This document shows positions 27,715 through 38,151 of a DNA stretch of 64,000 nucleotides, piece after piece. The stretch comes from Pochonia chlamydosporia 170 (Eukaryota; Ascomycota; Sordariomycetes; Hypocreales; Clavicipitaceae). The stretch spans positions 3,658,001-3,722,000 of the forward strand of contig NC_035792.1 in NCBI RefSeq assembly GCF_001653235.2, in the 5' to 3' direction. Positions within the stretch are counted from its first letter, which is position 1, and the number at the start of each line of letters is the position of its first letter. A model generated the notes under the pieces. The model did not search any database. It was not told the DNA's origin and was given only the letters and a program-made list of their open reading frames with translations. Both the position numbers and the translations under genes were made by a program.

Positions 27715-30585
27715 ATGGCGTCCGACTCCACCCTTGGCAACATCAGCGACACCTCAAACTCCAACTCCAACACCAACACCTCTAGTACGCCAAATCGGAA
27801 AGCAAAGAAACGAGTCGTCTGGCATTCAAGCAGTCAGGACGTTGGGAAAGGAGATGGTCCGCAGGAATCGCCCGCCTCTCCGGAGAGCGGGAGAGGCGAT
27901 ACCTCAGCCACAGGCGCACCCACGAACCCTACGGATTCTGCTACCACGGCAGTAGACTCAACTCTAGACTCAACTCCAGCCACGTCTTCGGACAACAGCA
28001 GCAGGAGAACCAGTGGAAATGCAAGCGTGAGTGGGAATGGCACGCCCATACCGACGCTCATGGTACGAGACCACACGTCGTCACAGCCAAGTTCACCTGG
28101 GATGTTCGATAAGCCACCAGGGGCCCCAGACGCCGTGGAATTGAGAAGGGCCCTCAATCTAGTCTTGTCAGAAGAGGAGGAACGGCATCAAGATCAAAAC
28201 TTCCTCTCTGTAGCCACCCCTCGAGCTCCAAGACCCGCCCTGAGACGCAATACCAGCTATGATGCGCCAGAGGAACGCCAGAAGGCCGACCAAGCGGAGA
28301 GTCGTGCTACTCCACGTCAACTTCGCTCCATGAATGACGCACGCCAACGGGCGGATCGCTTGGCCGTCTCTGTGGGAAGCTATTCCGCTCCAGGCTCAAG
28401 GCGAAACTCGGATGTTGAAGCTTCATTCCAGCCCCTGATCGCCGACTCAGATGATCTTGGGAGCAATTTTTCTGATGACGCTACTATTACATCGCAAAAT
28501 GACCTCGAGAGGGAGAGTGTCAGGCATCGCACCCCCTATAGTCGCCGACAACGCTTCCTTGTAGACCATGCCACGGCAGAAAGCCTGGTCAGGTCTCACA
28601 CCCAAAAGGGCGGGAAGAGCAATCTATTCCATGAGGAGACAGGCTCATCTGGCACAAATACACCGCTGTCCCACCAATCTTACGCGAGTGACTATGTTCC
28701 CCGGCCTTCAAAGTACAGAGGCGGTGTTCTATCCTCACTTTTGAAGCTTTATCAGGATGATAGAAGAGCCTCCAGCAACAATACCAGCGGGCAACTCACG
28801 CCTCTCTCACCTTCAACTCCTGTCATGTCGCCTCGCCCCTCACCTCCGACTTCGAGACCTTCTTCTGCAGCTGGAGGACCCCGATCAAGGTTTACTACTG
28901 GTTTGTTTGCCAATCACCGGGCCCGTCATTCGACGAGTTCCCTCACTGAACTTATAAAGTCTTCCTCGATGTTTGCCGCCCCGGGTTCCAGCGAGATCTC
29001 CGACCAATGGTCGGAGACGTTCAAGAAAGAGAATTCCGAAAAGCCACCCAAGCCGAAGAAAGAGCAGATTCGAATTACCGTCCATATCGCCGGCATAATT
29101 TCTCGACACCGATACCTCCTCAAACTATGTCGCGCCCTCATGCTATATGGGGCCCCTACTCACCGACTCGAAGAATACATGACGATGTCCTCTCGTGTGC
29201 TTGAAATTGAGGGCCAGTTTCTTTACATTCCATCTTGCATGATCATAAGTTTTGACGACAGCACGACACATACAGCTGAGGTCAAGGTTGTACGCGTGCC
29301 GCAGGGCATTGATCTAGGGAAATTACGGGACGTTCATAACATCTACAAGGATGTTGTTCACGATAAGCTTGGTGTGGAAGAGGCAACACGACGACTCGAT
29401 GAAGTAATGAACAGAAAAGAAAAGTTTCACACATGGTTCAGAGTTCCAATGTACGGCATTGCGTCGGCCTGTGTGGCGCCATTTGCCTTTGAGGGCCGAT
29501 TTATCGATCTCCCGGTTGCTTTCATTCTAGGATGCATCGTGGGTCTGCTACAGCTCGTCTTTGCCCCCAGCAATGAGTTATACGCACATGTTTTCGAGGT
29601 GTCGGCGGCCGTCATCACTTCCTTTCTCGCTCGAGGCTTCGGTTCAATCAACAATGGACAATTGTTTTGCTTTAGCACCCTGGCACAAAGCAGCATCGCC
29701 TTGATCTTGCCGGGTTACATGGTGCTGTGCAGTTCTTTGGAGCTCCAAAGTCACAATATCGTCGCTGGGAGCGTCCGCATGGTGTATGCCATGATTTATA
29801 CGTTGTTTCTTGGTTATGGAATTACCATTGGTGCATCACTATATGGCATGATGGATAGTAACGCCACCAGTGATACACATTGCAAGGACCCTCTGGATCG
29901 AGGATGGTACTTCTTGTTCGTCCCTGGATTTACCTTGTGTCTTTGTATTATCAACCAGGCGAAATGGAGACAGACGCCAGTCATGACAATCATGGCTTTG
30001 GCTGGGTTCTGCGTCAACAGCTACTGCAGCAAGTACTTTGAGGGCAACAGCCAAATCTCAAACATGCTCGGCGCCCTTACCGTCGGCATCTTGGCAAACT
30101 TGTATTCGAGATTGGGGCGACACATGGAGAACGCCTGGCTTGATGTTGTGGAGTGGTGGGAGTATCGGGTCCGACCAAGATTTTCGAAACATCGACGACC
30201 TGACTCAGATACATGGTCTCTGCCTTCAATGTCTGATCCCGAATCTAGCGCGGTTCCCCCGAAGAAGCAGTGGCGACAACCACGAAAGGTTGGCTACAGC
30301 CTCGCTGCTGCTGCTATGCTTCCGGCTATTTTCGTCCAAGTTCCGTCTGGTTTGGCTGCTGGTGGATCTCTGCTTGCTGGTATTACCTCTGCAAACCAAC
30401 TCACTGGTAACAGCACAACCACTGTGGACACTAGCGCCAAAACAATCGGCAACCTCGACGGCACGGCGTTTAATGTCCTGTTCAGTGTTATTCAAGTTGC
30501 GATAGGAATCAGTGTTGGCTTGTTTATGAGTGCTCTCATTGTGTATCCGCTAGGCAAGAGGAGGAGTGGACTGTTTAGCTTTTAA
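27715..30585 (+). CDS. PRM10: Prm10-type ThrE-domain membrane protein (956 aa)
   Basis: Homologue of yeast pheromone-regulated membrane protein 10, with two domains related to the bacterial threonine/serine exporter ThrE. One long exon. Residues 1 to about 440 are hydrophilic, Ser/Thr/Pro-rich and probably disordered. The first ThrE domain follows: ITVHIAGIISRHRYLLKLCRALMLYGAPTHRLEEYM is the conserved soluble start (shown only in part by family: HRLEE and SCMIISFDD), then at least five membrane segments, for example VAFILGCIVGLLQLVFAP, VSAAVITSFLARGFGSI and SIALILPGYMVL. A second set of membrane segments extends to the C-terminus, ending LFMSALIVYPLGKRRSG. Transport of a small amino acid-like solute is suggested by the family but unproven in fungi. 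Start: ATG at 27715 in the context GACCATGGC. The promoter region upstream is very long. Confidence 0.92.
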   Translation: MASDSTLGNISDTSNSNSNTNTSSTPNRKAKKRVVWHSSSQDVGKGDGPQESPASPESGRGDTSATGAPTNPTDSATTAVDSTLDSTPATSSDNSSRRTSGNASVSGNGTPIPTLMVRDHTSSQPSSPGMFDKPPGAPDAVELRRALNLVLSEEEERHQDQNFLSVATPRAPRPALRRNTSYDAPEERQKADQAESRATPRQLRSMNDARQRADRLAVSVGSYSAPGSRRNSDVEASFQPLIADSDDLGSNFSDDATITSQNDLERESVRHRTPYSRRQRFLVDHATAESLVRSHTQKGGKSNLFHEETGSSGTNTPLSHQSYASDYVPRPSKYRGGVLSSLLKLYQDDRRASSNNTSGQLTPLSPSTPVMSPRPSPPTSRPSSAAGGPRSRFTTGLFANHRARHSTSSLTELIKSSSMFAAPGSSEISDQWSETFKKENSEKPPKPKKEQIRITVHIAGIISRHRYLLKLCRALMLYGAPTHRLEEYMTMSSRVLEIEGQFLYIPSCMIISFDDSTTHTAEVKVVRVPQGIDLGKLRDVHNIYKDVVHDKLGVEEATRRLDEVMNRKEKFHTWFRVPMYGIASACVAPFAFEGRFIDLPVAFILGCIVGLLQLVFAPSNELYAHVFEVSAAVITSFLARGFGSINNGQLFCFSTLAQSSIALILPGYMVLCSSLELQSHNIVAGSVRMVYAMIYTLFLGYGITIGASLYGMMDSNATSDTHCKDPLDRGWYFLFVPGFTLCLCIINQAKWRQTPVMTIMALAGFCVNSYCSKYFEGNSQISNMLGALTVGILANLYSRLGRHMENAWLDVVEWWEYRVRPRFSKHRRPDSDTWSLPSMSDPESSAVPPKKQWRQPRKVGYSLAAAAMLPAIFVQVPSGLAAGGSLLAGITSANQLTGNSTTTVDTSAKTIGNLDGTAFNVLFSVIQVAIGISVGLFMSALIVYPLGKRRSGLFSF

Positions 30586-31737
30586 GGAGCTTGGGCTGGC
30601 GCGAGCACAAATTCACGACAGACAACCATAATGCGGCCATTCTGGTCTCAAGCTGTACCATGTGCAGGTTTGGTAGAATGGTTGCCCATACATTACACAT
30701 TGTCAATATCGACATACCCCGGCTTCACTCACAGACAGCGTTAGCCACCATACATATGTCACGGACGTCGGTGCTTCATCACCATGTCCCCCAGATATTG
30801 CTTTTACATGTTTTATTTCAGAGGAAACGTCGGCGCCATAAGGGGAATTTTCATTTTCATCACCATTCTACTGGATGAGACTCGGTGCCTGGCGCATTGA
30901 ACCCTCCGCACCTAGCCAGAGGCTGCGTCAGCTCTGTCAAGGGCTTTTATACTTTTATTTAGGCGTTGGAAAGCGTACACGGATGATGAACTATGATTTG
31001 GGGAGTTTTAGGCCAGCTTTGTTTGAAAATATTGGTTGGGGCAATAGTATACTTACTGCTCCGACATAGCTATTCATACATATATAATACTTATTGTAAC
31101 TTGATACAATATGCGAAACTTGCGATGTAGTTTGCCTGCTAAAGTGACATTGATGCCTTTTGGATCCGACATAACATGGCAATCTTCTTAAAGACGCCTT
31201 GGATTGAAACAAGAGGGCAGATTCCAACCTATCCGCAATGACTGAGCTTGCAGTCAACCCAATCCTCGATTCATTAACCCAATAGAAACCAAAATGAAGG
31301 TGAATCTAAAGTCTTTTGGCTTACCATCATGTTGAAACATCTTTACCCTATTCGATGCCTCACATAGAATTAGGAGCCATCTGGAGAAGGTGCAGGGAAT
31401 AATTCACAGCACTTCTCTCTAGGTACACACTCCGTTTCAACCACTGGGGAAGGCAACGTTGCCAAGACTACAAAGGAAGGCAGACCCTGTGATTGCAATT
31501 GTTTCAGCAATAATTAAACAGCGATGTAGACGATCTCATAAGAAGTCTCAAGTGCAGTGGATAGTTGAAAGGTGTAGTGCATCATCTCGGCTGTCGGCCT
31601 TGGACAAGGCACTATCAGAAATGTATGCCATAAATCTAGACGAAACATGGCATACACCAACAACGGAGACGCATTTCCAATGAAAAACTCTCCATTTCTA
31701 AGCAGACCGTTGTTTCACTGGTAGACAAGGAATAACC
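30586..31737. other. Convergent intergenic region
   Basis: About 1.15 kb between PRM10 (plus) and the 90-aa gene (minus). Becomes AT-rich after 30950. Short unrecognised frames only; no gene supported. Confidence 0.45.
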
Positions 31738-32060
31738 CTACGCGTCCGGGTGCGGATGCTTCGCCCGCAGCTCTGCCACCACGCCAGATAACATCCCTTC
31801 ACCCGCATGCTCATCATACACCTTCCCGTCAATTACATCTCCCGAAATATCTGTCCCAATTTTAATCCCCCCAAAATAATCGATGTTACCGCATGTCTCT
31901 TCATATTCCTGACTCGCATGTTCCTCTGTTTTCCCCTTTCCGCCGGCGGCTATGAACATTGCGTGAAGAAGTGTCCATTTTTTAATTCCTTTCACGTCGA
32001 CTGTTGATATAAGTTAGCGTAAGAAGAGTCTGTGAATCAGGCAAACTTACCGTCAGACAT
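31738..32060 (-). CDS. Small unknown protein (90 aa) with a 10-nt first exon
   Basis: Exon 1 is 32051-32060 (ATG plus 7 nt), exon 2 is 31738-32000; the 50-bp intron has perfect signals (GTAAGT, branch GCTAAC, CAACAG). The joined frame begins MSDVDVKGIKKWTLLHAMF and gives 90 aa; the second exon alone has no ATG until later. The composition is ordinary for a soluble protein: a short hydrophobic-aromatic N-terminal helix (KKWTLLHAMFIAAGG), then an acidic middle with one Cys, and a His/Pro-rich end (AKHPHPDA). No signal peptide or domain that I recognise. The consistent splice signals and natural composition argue for a real gene. The untranslated leader of about 100 nt is A/C-rich. Confidence 0.7.
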
Positions 32061-32797
32061 TGCTGCTGATGTTGGGTAGGCCTCGGTCTTTGATGGGTAG
32101 TTGGCTTTTTGTGTGTTCGTAGTGTCGGGGGTAACAACTGAAGAAGTATGATCAAGAGGCATTTAGGAATTTGAGATACGGATATTCGGGCTCTTAAATA
32201 ACATTTGGCTCGCCCGCAATGGATTTATTTTGGTTTACGATACTGCGGCTGCGTCATCTTAGTGATGACGACGTGTAGAGCCATGGGCTTGGCTATTGTG
32301 TTTTTAAGCCTAAGATGTTTCTCATTAAAGAGGTGTAAAAGAAGGAATACTTGGTGTTGAATCACGTAGAAAAGGAAAAAAAAGAGCAGCAATATGTTTT
32401 GTTTTGGATATTGAAAGCCTTTGTTAACGACAGCGCGTCGTGCTACCAAGGGAGATAGTCTGTGGGGTGTCTCTTGGTGAGTTGAGAAAAGACTTGATAC
32501 GTGGTCTGTTTTGCGCAACGACCACTTTGGAAGCAGAAGCTGCCGGGCCAATTATTCCCAAAACGACTGCATCCTTTGAGTGTTTGTTGCAGTTTAGTGA
32601 AGAAGCGCTGCCTGTTTTCCCTACCTGTTGGCCTACCCGTCGTTGACAAAAATTGTTGGCATTGCGGGTTTTGTCAACGACTTTGACATTCTGTTAGAGT
32701 ACCCGTAGCTAGGTAGCCAGGTTCTAGCGAAGAGTTGAGTTGGTAGCAAGGTATTCTGATATGTGTTGCAAAGTACTTATGTAAGCGCATGCATCTA

Positions 32798-32885
32798 CAG
32801 TGGGAGGTCATAAGTATTGCCCACCAGACCCTAGTATGGATTAATTAAGTAGTCGCCTTTAGGTGGGCAAATACTTATGACCAGG
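32798..32885. mobile_element. Short Tc1/mariner-type inverted-repeat element (MITE-like)
   Basis: Arms at 32806-32825 (GGTCATAAGTATTGCCCACC) and 32862-32882 are reverse complements apart from one extra base, with a 36-bp spacer. The outer left end reads TA-CAGTGGGAGG, and the right end stops at a TA dinucleotide (32886-32887), as expected for insertion at TA. The CAGTGG...AAGTATTTGCCC design is that of Tc1/mariner terminal repeats. At 88 bp it has no coding capacity, so it is a non-autonomous element or a solo fold-back. The right end has lost about six bases relative to the left. Confidence 0.6.
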
Positions 32886-33022
32886 TACTTTTTTCAGTAG
32901 CACATGAGGCTTGCTGCCTGGCAGGGCGTGAGCATCAGCCCTACCAAGTACATGTAACACCGACCGACCATCTCTACACACCCAGATGGGCTTGTGGGGC
33001 TCGTCACCGGCAGTTGCATCCT

Positions 33023-33024
<2 letters not shown>

Positions 33025-33055
<31 letters not shown>
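33025..33055. repeat. Poly-T tract (31 T)
   Basis: An uninterrupted run of 31 T followed by CAG. It may be the tail of a retroposed sequence inserted on the minus strand, or a simple mononucleotide repeat; no SINE/LINE body could be recognised beside it. Confidence 0.9.
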
Positions 33056-33684
33056 CAGTGGTCATGACTCTGGTTGCACAACCTCATGCAAGCCTCGTGA
33101 GTCAAGCGGAGTGCGACGACTCTGTGTGGCGATAGTCTTGGTATGATGCTGTTTGCATGGGGTTGAACGGAAAGTGTCCGTTGGCTGCCTGATACTGCAC
33201 CACACAGACAGATATTTGACAGATTCAGAACTAAACCCCCTAATGTAGACACATACCCTGCTACTCGTAAAACAAACTGCTGACGGCTTGCTTGTCAATT
33301 GGCGTTCTAATTGGTTGCCTACATGGCCGTTGCTGACCCAAGCCTCAAGTTTTGCAATTGACATCAAAATTTGCTCCACATCCAATGCAATGCAACACAT
33401 GGCACAGCCGCCTCACCAACAACATTTTGAACACCCTGTGACTCAAGTCCCTTGGGCTGAAACCCTGCAGATGCCCATGTACAGCCTCATCTGCCGGAGT
33501 ATAAGAGTTCGCAGGTCCGCCTATTTCGTTGTTGAGGAGTTTCCGGCGTTGTTGGGTCTCTGCCTATGAGTATCCGTCTGCCTGAACTTGTGGTTCGGCA
33601 ACATTGAGGATCCTTCACCTATGTAAATAGGACGTCCCCGGCCACTTTTTTTCTCTCCAGTATTTCGTCTCTACAATTTTGAAA

Positions 33685-36359
33685 ATGGATCTTTCTCGAG
33701 CCGATGCTGCCAAGGCAGCGTCGGTGTTGCACATTGCCTTTCCTGCTGCGACGGTCGCCTTGTTTGGCGCGCTGCCGATTCTTCGCTTGCTTACCCAGGG
33801 TCCTGCTAGTAGGGCTGCATATCACGTTCATTCAAGGCATAGATGGTGGTTGCGAGTATTGGATCCGCTTGTTGTTTTGGCGTTTGTGAGTAATTTCTTA
33901 TGATAAAGTGGCGAAATTGTATTAATAACTCATTGAGATAGATTGGACAAGCTTTTGTGACCGCTTCCACTAGAGATGTCAAGATTGATGCCGCCGTCCC
34001 AAGCGACCTTGTGAGTAGACCTACCATTCAGCACCCAAATACTACTTCATCTCGTGATCCAGTATTAACGGATACAGCTTTACGCATTTGCTTCCATCTT
34101 AATCTGGGGAGGAATCAGCATCCTTCTCATAGAAGCAGAATCACCATACTGGCCGTCATACATTGTCGCCTGGACTGGTGGTTGCGTCTTTGATGCTATC
34201 CTCCTCGGCATCTCCGCCTCTGAACTCACGGAAAATGACGCCTGGCGCTCAAGCTTAGTAGTTCTACAGGCAGCTCGAATTGTGCTCTTCTCAGTACTAG
34301 CCCTGTACTGCTACTTCGTTCTGAAGAGCGACACAACCACCGAGAAGGCGTCGGACGAAGAAACACGTAGCCTCCTTGGCTCGCAGGACAACCCCGTCAA
34401 CTCAGGCTCATCAACCGCTTACGGATCCCTCCATACTGCTGATGATGACGACGAGGGAGGCGACGAAGAGTGTTCAGATGACGAAGACGACAAGGAAATC
34501 AAGATGCTGCAGAAGAAGCGTCTCGAGGAGGCGGGCGGGTGGCTCGGGTACCTGAAAACACTCCTCGTGTTTCTGCCAATAATCCTTCCATACAAACATC
34601 GACCGACACAGATGTGGATTGTGGTTTTGGGTATTTGCATCGTGCTACAGCGCTTTCTCACCTTGATGATACCCCGTCAGTACGGTATCTTGACCGAAGC
34701 TATCGGCAACATGAGCGGTACAGGTGCGTTGAACCAAACACGCAGACTAATACAACAAAGACTAACAACCCTCTGCTAGGACACGTCCCCTGGAAAGAAT
34801 TAATCACCTGGGGACTCCTAAACTTCCCCATCGAAGCCACCCTCTCCCTCCTCAACTCCCGAGCAGGAGAACGAGTCTCCCAGTTCGCCTACCGCCAACT
34901 CACCACCCTAGCCTTCTCCCACGTCATGAACCTCTCCATGGACTACCACACCTCCAAAAGCACCGGCCGCGTAGCCAAGGCCATCGAGCAGGGCAGCAAC
35001 CTCAGCTACATGCTCAGCAGCTTCTACAGCTCCTTCCCCATCTTCATCGACTTCTTCATCGCCATCGTCTACCTCAGCACCGAATTCGACGCCACTATGG
35101 GCTTCATCGTCCTCGCCACGTCCATGATCCACATCTACGTCGCCTACAAGGGAAACATCAAGACTGTCCAGATCGAGCGACAAGTCACGGAGACGAGCCG
35201 CGCCGAAAACGAGACCCTCTACGACTCCATCACCAACTGGCCGACCGTGGCGTACCACAACCGCCAAAAGTACGAGGAGGACAGGTACGCCGCCTCTGTG
35301 TGGAAGGCGATTCGGAGCCAGCGCGCCTTCTACAACACCATGGACAATGTCAATTTCCTGGAGAGCTTTGTCATGGAGGCGGGTCTTTTTGCGGCGGCGA
35401 GCTTGGTTGCCGTGCGGATTGCCAATGGGACTGCGAAATTTAGCAGTTTTGTGTTCTTGGTGTCGTATTGGGATTCGATTCGGTCGCCCATGATTACGTT
35501 GGCTTGGAATATTCGCGAGGCGACTACGCATGTTATTGAGGCGGAGTGGCTGTACCAGCTGATTCAGACGAAGCCCTCTGTTCAGGATAGGGACGGGGCT
35601 GAGAAGATACGCCTCAAGGGGGGGAAGGTTGAGTTTAAGGATGTGGCCTTTTCGTATGGCCCTGAGAGGCCGATTATTCGGGGCATGACCTTTACTGCTG
35701 AGCCGGGACAGTCGGTTGCTCTTGTGGGCGAGACTGGCAGCGGCAAGTCGACGACGTTGAAGCTGCTGTACCGATTCTACGACGTTTCGGAGGGGTCTAT
35801 TTCCATTGATGGCCAGGATATTCGTGACGTGACGCTCACCAGTCTCCGTGATATCCTGGGTGCTGTCCCACAAGATCCGTCCGTCTTTGACCAGACTCTC
35901 ATGGAGAACATCTTGTACGCACGACCCGGCGCAACGGAAGACGACGCCATTGAAGCATGCAAAGCAGCTCGGATCCACCACCAAATCATGAAATTCCCCG
36001 ACGGATACAATACCCGACTCGGTGAGCGAGGCGTCCGTCTGAGTGGTGGTGAATTGCAGCGTCTGGCTATTGCACGTGTAATTCTGCGTCAGCCCCAGAT
36101 TGTGGTGCTGGACGAAGCGACCAGCGCGGTTGATTCAGAGACAGAGTCCCTGATCCAGCAGGCCATTGGGGCATTGAGCGCCGGCAGAACCGTGTTTATG
36201 ATTGCACATAGGCTGTCGACGGTGGTGAATGCCGATTTGATCCTTGTAGTTGACCAGGGACAAGTCGTGGAGAGAGGCTCACATAGAGAGTTACTGCAGC
36301 GGAATGGCAAGTATGCTCGACTGTGGAACATGCAGACCCATGTCAAAGATGGGGAATGA
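33685..36359 (+). CDS. hmt1: Hmt1/ABCB6-type half ABC transporter
   Basis: Heavy-metal tolerance type transporter of the vacuolar membrane; S. pombe Hmt1 moves phytochelatin/glutathione-metal complexes or related thiols into the vacuole. Exons 33685-33885, 33942-34010, 34078-34723 and 34780-36359 (introns 56, 67 and 56 bp) give 831 aa, almost the length of S. pombe Hmt1. Order: an N-terminal membrane domain of about five segments (TMD0), an acidic cytosolic linker (ADDDDEGGDEECSDDEDD), the ABC membrane domain (from about 215), and one nucleotide-binding domain. Walker A is GETGSGKS at 622-629, the signature LSGGE at 726-730, Walker B IVVLDEAT with Asp750, followed by an AHRLS switch His. All catalytic motifs are intact. 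An AATAAA signal follows the stop. The neighbouring NamZ-like gene has no obvious functional tie. Confidence 0.93.
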
Positions 36360-36396
36360 ATAGACACATAGATATTAATCAGTTAGACATTGTACA

Positions 36397-36402
36397 AATA
36401 AA
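36397..36402 (+). terminator. Polyadenylation signal of the ABC transporter gene
   Basis: AATAAA 38 nt after the stop codon at 36359; position fits 3' end formation. Sequence match only. Confidence 0.4.
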
Positions 36403-36717
36403 GACTTCACCATATCACTAATACCTATCAATGAATATAATAATCGGAGTAATCAACACCGAGCCCCCACCAGCCGACATCGTCATCGGAAAAGCCGCAG
36501 TGGCTTACAACAATTACAGAAACGTTGCCCCCCATCAATCAGGTTACACCCGAAGATGATAATCTACTATAATTTCTCCATCGAGAATAGTCGTTTGCGG
36601 GGGTCCTCAACCACTTACAAGGGTCCCAACTTACAAAAAGGTATATTACACCATTTCCATCAAGTCAAGACAATTCACCATTCTAATGCTTCAAACTCAC
36701 ACCTCACCACAAACGAA
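36403..36717 (+). other. Promoter/leader of the NamZ-like gene
   Basis: Short spacer between two genes on the same strand. It includes an A/C-rich leader of about 60 nt before the ATG at 36718. The reading frame of the next gene is open upstream from about 36556, but the signal peptide marks 36718 as the start. Confidence 0.4.
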
Positions 36718-38040
36718 ATGAAGATCCCCCTCCTCGCGCTGCTAAGCGCCTCCCTCGCACAATGCCACGTCCAAACCGGCCTAGATGTCCTCATCTCCTC
36801 CCAATACAGCCAACTCTCCAACCGCAAGGTCCTCGTGCTGAGCAACCCAACCGGAATAACGCCCCAGCTCGACCTCGGCGTAGACGTCATGTTTGCATCC
36901 AAAAAGGTAAATCTCGTGGGTGTGATGGGCCCGGAGCACGGCTTCAGAGGGACGTCGCAGAACGGAGGGGGCGAGTCGACGTTTGTGGATGAAAAGACTG
37001 GTCTGACGGTGTATGATGCGTATAACGTGAATACGAGTACATTGATGGGATATATTAAGGATTCGGGGGCAGATACAATCCTCTATGATATTCAAGACGT
37101 GGGCGCTAGATTCTACACATGTATGTTTTCCCTCTTCTTCTCAAGGATGAACGTTAATGGTGTAGATATCTGGGCTTTATACGACACAATGGTCGCCGCT
37201 GCGGCTACAAATACTACCGTCATGGTAATTGACCGGCCTAATCCCATCACCGGCCTCAATGCCTTTGGTCCCGTCCTCAACGACAGTTACATCACATCGT
37301 ATGTAGGTCGTCGACCCATCGCCCAAGTCCACGGCATGACAGTCGGCGAACTAGCAAAGATGTACGTCGGCGAGGGCTGGATCGCAGACGCCTCAAACGG
37401 ATCACACCTCACACTCGACGTCATCAAGATGAAGGGCTGGAAGCGATCCATGCGCTTTGAAGACACAAAGCTCCCCTGGGTGCTCCCCTCGCCAAACATG
37501 CCGACTGTCGATACGGCGATGCTCTACGGCGGAAGCTGCATGTTCGAAGGGACGAGTCTGTCCGAGGGACGCGGCACAGTCCGTCCATTTGAGCTGCTCG
37601 GTGCGCCGTGGGCGAATGAGTCCTGGGCAGATGCGATGAGGGCGCAGAGGGTGCGGAATACGAATTACAGGTTTCAGTGCTTTACGCCCACGACGTCCAA
37701 GTTTCAGGGGCAGACGGCGTGCGGTCTGCAGACGTATATGGACTTGGATGGCGCGAGGGACTATGAGGAGTTTGATGCGCCGTTTGTGGGTGTCAATTTG
37801 TTGTATACGGCGAGAAAGCTGTTCGCGGAGGGGAGTACATCTGGTGAGAAGCCAACGAATACGTCCTTCCACTGGTTGTACAGCGGGACGTCGAAGACGT
37901 ATGACGTTGATGTTTTGACGGGGTCGCCGCTTGTGAGGGAGAGTATTGAGAAGGGCATGACACCGGATGAGATACGGAGGGCTTGGACACCGCGGTTGCA
38001 GAAGTTTAGGGAGATTCGGAAAAAGTATCTACTTTATTAG
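36718..38040 (+). CDS. Secreted NamZ/DUF1343 family protein (exo-beta-N-acetylmuramidase family, GH171)
   Basis: Family known mainly from bacteria, where NamZ releases N-acetylmuramic acid from the non-reducing ends of peptidoglycan fragments. Exons 36718-37120 and 37166-38040 give 425 aa. The 45-bp intron (GTATGT ... GTGTAG) is inferred because removing it restores the family block GARFYTYIWALYDTM; if kept, it adds 15 residues without a stop. Residues 1-15 (MKIPLLALLSASLAQ) form a signal peptide and there are about six N-glycosylation sequons, so the product is probably secreted. Family motifs: LVLSNPTGI, the GPEHGFRG box (holding the presumed catalytic Glu and His), LYDIQDVGARFYTY, VIDRPNPI, HGMTVGELA, LPWVLPSPNMPT, EGTSLSEGRGT and a C-terminal LQKFREIRKKYLLY. 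A role in feeding on, or competing with, bacteria is inference. The 111-bp gap to the convergent carboxypeptidase gene is tight. Confidence 0.88.
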   Translation: MKIPLLALLSASLAQCHVQTGLDVLISSQYSQLSNRKVLVLSNPTGITPQLDLGVDVMFASKKVNLVGVMGPEHGFRGTSQNGGGESTFVDEKTGLTVYDAYNVNTSTLMGYIKDSGADTILYDIQDVGARFYTCMFSLFFSRMNVNGVDIWALYDTMVAAAATNTTVMVIDRPNPITGLNAFGPVLNDSYITSYVGRRPIAQVHGMTVGELAKMYVGEGWIADASNGSHLTLDVIKMKGWKRSMRFEDTKLPWVLPSPNMPTVDTAMLYGGSCMFEGTSLSEGRGTVRPFELLGAPWANESWADAMRAQRVRNTNYRFQCFTPTTSKFQGQTACGLQTYMDLDGARDYEEFDAPFVGVNLLYTARKLFAEGSTSGEKPTNTSFHWLYSGTSKTYDVDVLTGSPLVRESIEKGMTPDEIRRAWTPRLQKFREIRKKYLLY

Positions 38041-38151
38041 GCTTTGACTATGGTCCATTTATGTAGTTTATGGAAAATACAGCTACTTCATTCATCGTAG
38101 TGGTTCATATATCCTGACATTCTATCGAGGTTGTACGTCGAATTGTGGTGT

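Larger units (their letters stand above)
32061..33684. other. Intergenic region containing a MITE-like element and a poly-T tract
   Basis: Between two divergent genes. Contains the inverted-repeat element at 32798-32885 and the T31 run at 33025-33055, listed separately. Frames of up to about 110 codons on both strands lack family features. TATAAG at 33500-33505 lies 185 nt upstream of the ABC transporter ATG and may be its TATA element. Confidence 0.45.

Noticed and set aside
33026..33250. SINE/LINE body next to the T31 tract
   Set aside because: No A-box/B-box pair, reverse transcriptase remnant or target-site duplication could be identified by eye.
34908..35984. 358-codon minus-strand open frame
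   Set aside because: Lies antisense to the ABC transporter exon 4 and arises from its codon bias.
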